Positions 62,466 through 64,000 of a DNA stretch of 64,000 bases are shown here, in pieces. The position numbers were made by a program, and so were the translations under genes. The DNA comes from Verrucomicrobiales bacterium. Lineage in GTDB: Bacteria; Verrucomicrobiota; Verrucomicrobiia; Limisphaerales; CANJXF01. The stretch's first letter is position 1. Each line of letters begins with the position of its first letter. The stretch spans positions 46,647 to 110,646 of the forward strand of contig CANJXF010000006.1 in assembly GCA_947478865.1 (NCBI GenBank), given 5' to 3'. The notes below the pieces were generated by a model. The model did no database searches. It was not told the origin of the DNA and saw only the letters and a program-made list of their open reading frames with translations.

Positions 62466-63854
62466 ATGAATTCAGACCCGCACTCAGACCGTTCCCTGGA
62501 CCACCTTCGCTCGGAAGGCGACATCAACCTTTCCCCAAACCGGCGCGCCTGGGCGGCGGAGAATATCGATGCGGAGACAAAACATTGGCTGGAGGAAGAC
62601 GCAAAATATTTTCTCCACCAATCGCTCTCCACTCCCTGCCTGAATGTGCTCGCGGGATGCGAAGGTTCCGAAGTCATTGATTTCAAAGGACGGCGGCTGC
62701 TGGACTTTCACGGGAACAATGTGCATCAGGTCGGATTCAGCCATCCGCGCGTGGTCGAAGCCATCACCCAGCAGATGCAGGAACTCTCTTTCTGCACCCG
62801 GCGCTATACCAATATTCCGGCGATCCAACTGGCGAAAAAACTCGTTGAACTCGCGCCGGGCGATTTGAACCGCGTACTGTTTGCGCCCGGCGGAACCAGC
62901 GCGATCGGGATGGCCCTAAAACTGGCCCGGGTCGCCACCGGCCGGTTCAAGACCATTTCGATGTGGGACTCCTTCCACGGCGCGTCGCTCGATGCGATCT
63001 CGGTTGGCGGAGAATCCATTTTCCGCAGCGGCATCGGCCCGCTACTGCCAGGCTGCGAACATGTGCCGCCGCCGGACAACCGCCATTGCCCGTTTGCCTG
63101 CGGAGCTGCGTGCAACCTGAAGTGCGCCGATTACATTGATTACGTTCTGGCGAAAGAGGGAGACGTCGCCGCCGTGATCGCCGAACCGATTCGCAGCACT
63201 CCGTTTGTCCCCCCGCTGGACTATTGGAAAAAGGTCCGAGCCGCCTGCGACAAGCATGGCGCACTGTTGATTCTCGACGAAATCCCACAATGCCTCGGAC
63301 GCACCGGAAAAATGTTCGCTTGCGAACACTTCGATATCGTCCCGGACATTCTGGTGATCGGGAAAGGTTTGGGAGGAGGCATCATTCCGTTCGCCGCGAT
63401 GATTGCGCGCGAAGGGTTGAACATCATGGCAGACCGCGCGCTGGGCCATTACACCCACGAAAAAAACCCGGTGGCCGCCGCCGCCGCGCTTGCCACCATC
63501 GAAGTCATTGAAACCGAGGGCGTCCTGGCCAATGTGCGCGCGCAAAGCGAATACGCTCTGCAACGGCTGCGCGCCATGAAGGAGAAGCATCCGTTGATCG
63601 GCGACGTTCGCGGCCTCGGCTTGATGATCGGGGTTGAACTTGTCACCAATCGCACCACCATGGAACGAGCGGTGAACGAGGCGGAACAAGTCATGTATCA
63701 CTCCCTCGCGAATGGGCTGAACTTCAAGTTGACGATGGGAAACATCGTGACGCTGACTCCCGCCCTGACCATCACCCGCGAGGAAATGGATCGCGCGCTG
63801 AATATTTTAGAGGCGGCCATTCTCCACGCCAGCCGCCCGAAGAGCGCTGCTTAG
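62466..63854 (+). CDS. (R)-1-hydroxy-2-aminoethylphosphonate ammonia-lyase-like PLP enzyme (PbfA-like)
   Basis: A 462-residue class-III-aminotransferase-fold enzyme. HQVGFSHPRVVEAIT and GGTSAIGMALKLARVATG shape the PLP phosphate cup, LILDEIPQCLGRTGKM contains the ring-binding Asp, and VIGKGLGGG the Schiff-base Lys300. The Cys-rich CPFACGAACNLKCADY stretch is characteristic of PbfA, which eliminates ammonia from hydroxylated aminoethylphosphonate to form phosphonoacetaldehyde. Placement beside phnY and phnA supports this. A 2-aminoethylphosphonate transaminase is the main alternative. The stop TAG is followed immediately by what looks like an IS end. Confidence 0.85.
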   Translation: MNSDPHSDRSLDHLRSEGDINLSPNRRAWAAENIDAETKHWLEEDAKYFLHQSLSTPCLNVLAGCEGSEVIDFKGRRLLDFHGNNVHQVGFSHPRVVEAITQQMQELSFCTRRYTNIPAIQLAKKLVELAPGDLNRVLFAPGGTSAIGMALKLARVATGRFKTISMWDSFHGASLDAISVGGESIFRSGIGPLLPGCEHVPPPDNRHCPFACGAACNLKCADYIDYVLAKEGDVAAVIAEPIRSTPFVPPLDYWKKVRAACDKHGALLILDEIPQCLGRTGKMFACEHFDIVPDILVIGKGLGGGIIPFAAMIAREGLNIMADRALGHYTHEKNPVAAAAALATIEVIETEGVLANVRAQSEYALQRLRAMKEKHPLIGDVRGLGLMIGVELVTNRTTMERAVNEAEQVMYHSLANGLNFKLTMGNIVTLTPALTITREEMDRALNILEAAILHASRPKSAA

Positions 63855-64000
63855 AGCCTGTACTTAACTTTTCGCAAAAATTGTCTGTACAATGTAAATA
63901 CATCCCGGCAATAAGCTGTGGATGAGCAAACAACGAAAGAGTTATCCGAGCGATGTCAGTGATGAAGAGTGGGCGTTTTGCGTCCGGTACTTGACGCTGA
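63855..64000 (+). mobile_element. Left end of an IS5-type insertion sequence (truncated by window)
   Basis: From just after (or at) the PbfA-like stop, the sequence GAGCCTGTACTTAACTTT looks like the start of an IS terminal repeat, and a transposase begins at 63922. The right end lies outside the window, so the inverted repeat and target duplication cannot be confirmed. Confidence 0.7.
63922..64000 (+). CDS. IS5-family transposase, N-terminal fragment
   Basis: The frame from ATG 63922 reads MSKQRKSYPSDVSDEEWAF and continues open to the window edge (26 codons). The YPSDVSDEEW stretch is the characteristic N-terminus of IS5-family (IS427/IS1031-like) DDE transposases, whose catalytic domain would follow outside this window. 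Confidence 0.85.
   Translation, partial: MSKQRKSYPSDVSDEEWAFCVRYLTL

Noticed and set aside
1-64000. CRISPR array, rRNA or tRNA genes, prophage or plasmid origin
   Set aside because: I looked through the intergenic gaps and saw no regularly spaced repeats, cloverleaf-like sequences or phage genes; a tRNA or covariance scan would be needed to exclude small RNAs fully.

Overview
This window looks like a chromosomal segment of a Verrucomicrobiota bacterium, probably from the Pedosphaera/Limisphaerales side of the phylum. That assignment is inferred from gene content, with no database search. The pointers are two orphan pseudopilin-like proteins with [21 protein letters not shown]-termini and H-x9-DG C-termini, a 1012-residue PVC-type heme-binding protein, a one-Cys sulfatase, several PQQ-like beta-propellers, and large secreted beta-helix, NHL and LamG proteins. 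Apart from one clear nonsense codon, genes are intact under the standard bacterial code. I saw no rRNA, tRNA, CRISPR array or prophage.

Region by region. 1-7.1 kb: a truncated glycosyltransferase-9 gene and stand-alone housekeeping or secreted genes (alpha/beta hydrolase, FmdB-type zinc ribbon, SUKH protein, HAD phosphatase, pseudopilin, sulfatase, TauE/SafE exporter, RidA). 7.1-14.9 kb: a sugar nucleotidyltransferase, the PVC heme protein, an HGSNAT/DUF5009-like membrane acyltransferase, a Tat-exported TIM-barrel protein and a receiver/metallo-beta-lactamase fusion. 15-23 kb is a core block: rnc, the primary sigma factor gene with a strong terminator, fabD, a DegT aminotransferase and a conserved protein of unknown function. 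23-33 kb: a DCC protein, an aldolase/oxidoreductase pair, a C39-like peptidase, a XerC/D recombinase, an ECF sigma / anti-sigma / CpxP-like operon, a kinase-less histidine-kinase dimerisation domain and an MsbA-like ABC exporter.

33-49 kb is accessory and secretory. It holds a beta-helix protein and a PQQ-propeller gene broken by TGA at codon 31. A MarR regulator is divergent from a four-gene run of two PQQ-like propellers, an MFS carrier with a large coiled-coil insert, and an EhpF/PaaK-like adenylate-forming enzyme. An NHL protein and a GH20 hexosaminidase form a minus-strand pair, and an aldehyde dehydrogenase follows. 49-58 kb: an alkaline-phosphatase-superfamily protein, a PQQ dehydrogenase with a c-heme domain, a Sel1 protein, and a second pseudopilin followed by a lipoprotein and a giant LamG/Ig protein.

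58.5-63.9 kb is a phosphonate catabolism cluster: an HpnW/PbfC-like FAD enzyme, phosphonoacetate hydrolase (phnA), phosphonoacetaldehyde dehydrogenase (phnY) and a PbfA-like ammonia-lyase. Together they should turn 2-aminoethylphosphonate derivatives (hydroxylated or N-methylated) into phosphonoacetaldehyde, then phosphonoacetate, then acetate plus phosphate. The window ends in the start of an IS5-type insertion sequence directly abutting this cluster.

The most noteworthy signals are a shared C-terminal tail on three otherwise unrelated secreted proteins, the TGG-to-TGA nonsense codon in a PQQ-propeller gene, the receiver-metallo-beta-lactamase fusion, the coiled-coil insert in the MFS carrier, a possible split carboxylate-reducing pair, and the PhnW-less phosphonate cluster.
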